Source of the DNA: Gerris lacustris
Taxonomy: Eukaryota; Arthropoda; Insecta; Hemiptera; Gerridae
Length of the DNA: 64,000 nucleotides
Direction of reading: 5' to 3'
Assembly (NCBI GenBank): GCA_951217055.1
Contig: OX578278.1
Span: 41,327,115-41,391,114, forward strand
Numbering within the stretch: the stretch's first letter is position 1; each line of letters opens with the position of its first letter. A program made the translations under genes and the position numbers. Shown one piece after another: positions 61,851 through 64,000 of the stretch. The notes beneath the pieces were generated by a model. The model searched no databases. It was not told where the DNA came from and saw only the letters and a list, made by a program, of their open reading frames with translations.

Positions 61851-62639
61851 ATGATCTGCAGTGAAAATCCCCTTCAATGTGGGGATGACAAAATCTTCCG
61901 AGTGTCCTCTTACTTGAGGAACGTTTACTTAACACAATGAAATGCTCTGCTTCTTGCCAAATAGACTGAAGATATTCAAGTCATTCCACAGTTTGCTCGG
62001 TGGGTGGTTAATAATTTCCTATGGGTATCGACGGTACTGCAGTACCCGTCGAGTCGCCTTGGAGTAGCTCAATGTGAAGATTGCCTCCCATAACTTCACC
62101 ATTGTGAGGTAAACTCACAATTTTACGTGTACAAAATTGAGAGTAGAGAGTTAAGGTCATTATAATTTGCTGCAAGATAAAAACAAAACACCTCTCTAAA
62201 TATATTAAGTTAAATATTAAAAGACGCCTTGTAGGTTCTCTCGTACATCATCCGAGCCGTAAATAGATAAAGTAGCTGTCCGACAAGTCACGTAAACCAC
62301 ACAAATCCTACTTTATCTTAAAAGATGAAGGCCAAAACTTAATTCTCTACCTGTACCTAATACCGTAATGACCCTTTAGTAGGAAATGTATCGTTCGGAA
62401 ATGTACCTATCTCTTACTAGTCTGTGTAGGAACCTATTTACGAAACGTACCTTCGTTTATTACTTTCTCTAACTTCCAAGTATGTAGGTGGATGTAGTCA
62501 CATTGATATTGATAGTTTATGTCATAATTGTTGTATTTTTAATGTGCATAAATATGTTATATTGATAAAATCCTACAGATCAATTAACTAGAACTTATGA
62601 GTGAACCTTAGATGTAAACTTTTCTTTACAACACACTTC

Positions 62640-62818
62640 TAGGAGACGCATATTTCACAACTAGCTTGAAACCTTGGTCAAAACACCGTTATATCTGGTT
62701 CGAATACCAGAGAGGTTAGACATGTCCAACACTGATGATCACATAAAGTAGATGAAAAAAATGGCCGGTTACCCGCACCGTAATAACCTAATGATGTGTT
62801 AATCGGGATGTAAACTAT
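62640..62818 (+). repeat. SINE-like unit, family S, copy 2
   Basis: GGTTCGAATACCAGAGAGG (box B-like) is followed by TGATCACATAAAGTAGATG, GGCCGGTTACCCG and TGTGTTAATCGGGATGTAAA, parallel to 38690-38840. The conserved 3' half of the two copies suggests one SINE family. Confidence 0.55.
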
Positions 62819-64000
62819 ACGCTTCTGCAGAGGTGCAGTCAAAATTATCCGACAATATTTAGTTACCTTAATGCTGGAAAATAGAGAACTTAAATTTACT
62901 TGTTAGGTAAGTCGACTTGAGTGTGAATAACATTAGATATGAAGTTTATTTTGAAATTATTGACAGTAAGCACTGGCAAATACAATCTAAATAAAACATA
63001 ATACAGTAGCTGTGACAGTTGTGTAAAAACATATTATGCATTTCTTTTGTTGATTAATGTAAAAAAACTCAAAAGTTACAACCAACTTAATCTTGATGTA
63101 GTCAAGAACGGTGTCAGAATAGGGAAGTTGCAGTTGGACCAAACTAGTAGACTCGAGTTAGAGCCATTTGACGGCAAAATTGAAAAATGGTAATTGTTTT
63201 GAGAATACAGGGACCCTTTCAATAAGTTTACCTCTAAAACTTATTGAAAGGAGAGGCAATTGTGAATGTAAAAGGTTTGGAATTATCAATACAAAATTAC
63301 GAATTCATAAAAGAACAATGAAACAGAAAATCAAAAATAATCTTATTGATTTTATCGAAGAATTGATAGATACAATAGGATCTAGTAAGTTAAAAATTCA
63401 AGCTTAAAACAATAACAAGTCAAGTTTAAAACATTTAGCAGTACAATTACACGCGTACTGGCATATAAGAAACGAGAAAATGTTATAAATTTTTCCTGGG
63501 AAACTAGGAATAAAATGTTTAGAATTTGCGGTAGACATAAAAAGTAATGAGAGTAATCTCATAGAAATGATGAACTTCACGGAAAAATATTTCGAAAAAA
63601 AGATTAAAAATATATGAAATAAAAGCTGAAAAACGGTCGAACAAGAATAATCTGATGAGATCTACTATTGAAGCGTTCAATATAAGGACTAAAGAAAAAA
63701 GTTTCAACATTTGTAAAATTTAAAAGAACCGGCAAAATTAGAAAAAAAAATGCATTTTGTGAGGAGAGAGATACACTTTGGCCTCAACACTTCCAACGTT
63801 ATAACTAGGTAAAAAAAGAAAACAATGTTTCATTTAGAAATTTTAGTCCCTGTTCAGCTGCGTCAGTTAAACCAATAACTATTTTTTCCTAATTGTATCA
63901 TTTGCATCTAACCTTTTTTTTCCTAAGTTCTATTACAATATTTTTTCTTGTTAAACGATTCGACACTCTAATAATAAATAATTTAAATTTTCTATAACTT

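Noticed and set aside
63168..63407. 79-codon frame rich in Lys/Ile
   Set aside because: AT-rich composition can produce this by chance; no motif, no splice context, and no neighbouring gene.

Overview
The window is eukaryotic genomic DNA, most likely from an insect: AT-rich, intron-rich, packed with transposable elements and microsatellites, with no operons or bacterial signals. I recognise one host gene. It is a junctophilin on the minus strand, the protein that ties the endoplasmic/sarcoplasmic reticulum to the plasma membrane. Eight coding exons can be read in order at 42239-41905, 37616-37498, 31288-31023, 28957-28685, 25299-25068, 22339-22125, 6143-6012 and 799-605. All are bounded by AG...GT, and every splice phase matches its neighbour (1767 nt, 589 codons). 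The gene is cut at both window edges. The exons for the start codon and first MORN repeats lie beyond 64000, and the exon for the C-terminal membrane anchor lies before position 1. The whole window is therefore the inside of one transcription unit.

Region by region on the + strand: 1-604 is the last intron in view. 605-42239 holds the exons, separated by introns of about 2 to 16 kb. 42240-64000 is one intron of at least 21.8 kb in which I found no exon. Except for the exons, nearly everything interpretable is mobile or repetitive DNA.

Mobile elements include a decayed Penelope-like retroelement with reverse transcriptase and GIY-YIG remnants (10930-12060) and related terminal fragments elsewhere. 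There are two LINE 3' ends (15310-17092 and about 44047-44634). Several hAT-type insertions have exact 8-bp target duplications (15441-16882, 27257-27546, 43734-44046, 57146-58709), three of them nested inside older elements. Tc1/mariner/pogo-type elements lie at 20642-21593, 25793-26170, 42344-43299, 50617-51025, 56608-58776 and 59146-60211. There are also tRNA-derived SINE-like units, large fold-back palindromes (27726-28007, 29184-29844, 33326-34174) and long (TA)n tracts.

The most interesting non-genic signals are four. (1) A conserved hairpin ending in GAAACG, with compensatory stem changes, occurs in seven copies at four loci and resembles a hammerhead-ribozyme core in Penelope-like element ends. 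(2) A TIR element at 34928-36205 carries five exact same-strand copies of CTAGGGAGTGAG. (3) A composite block at 18344-20312 has hairpins whose loops have grown by a second palindrome, next to four copies of a 21-bp TCCC...GGGA unit. (4) A three-layer nested insertion sits at about 43581-44690.
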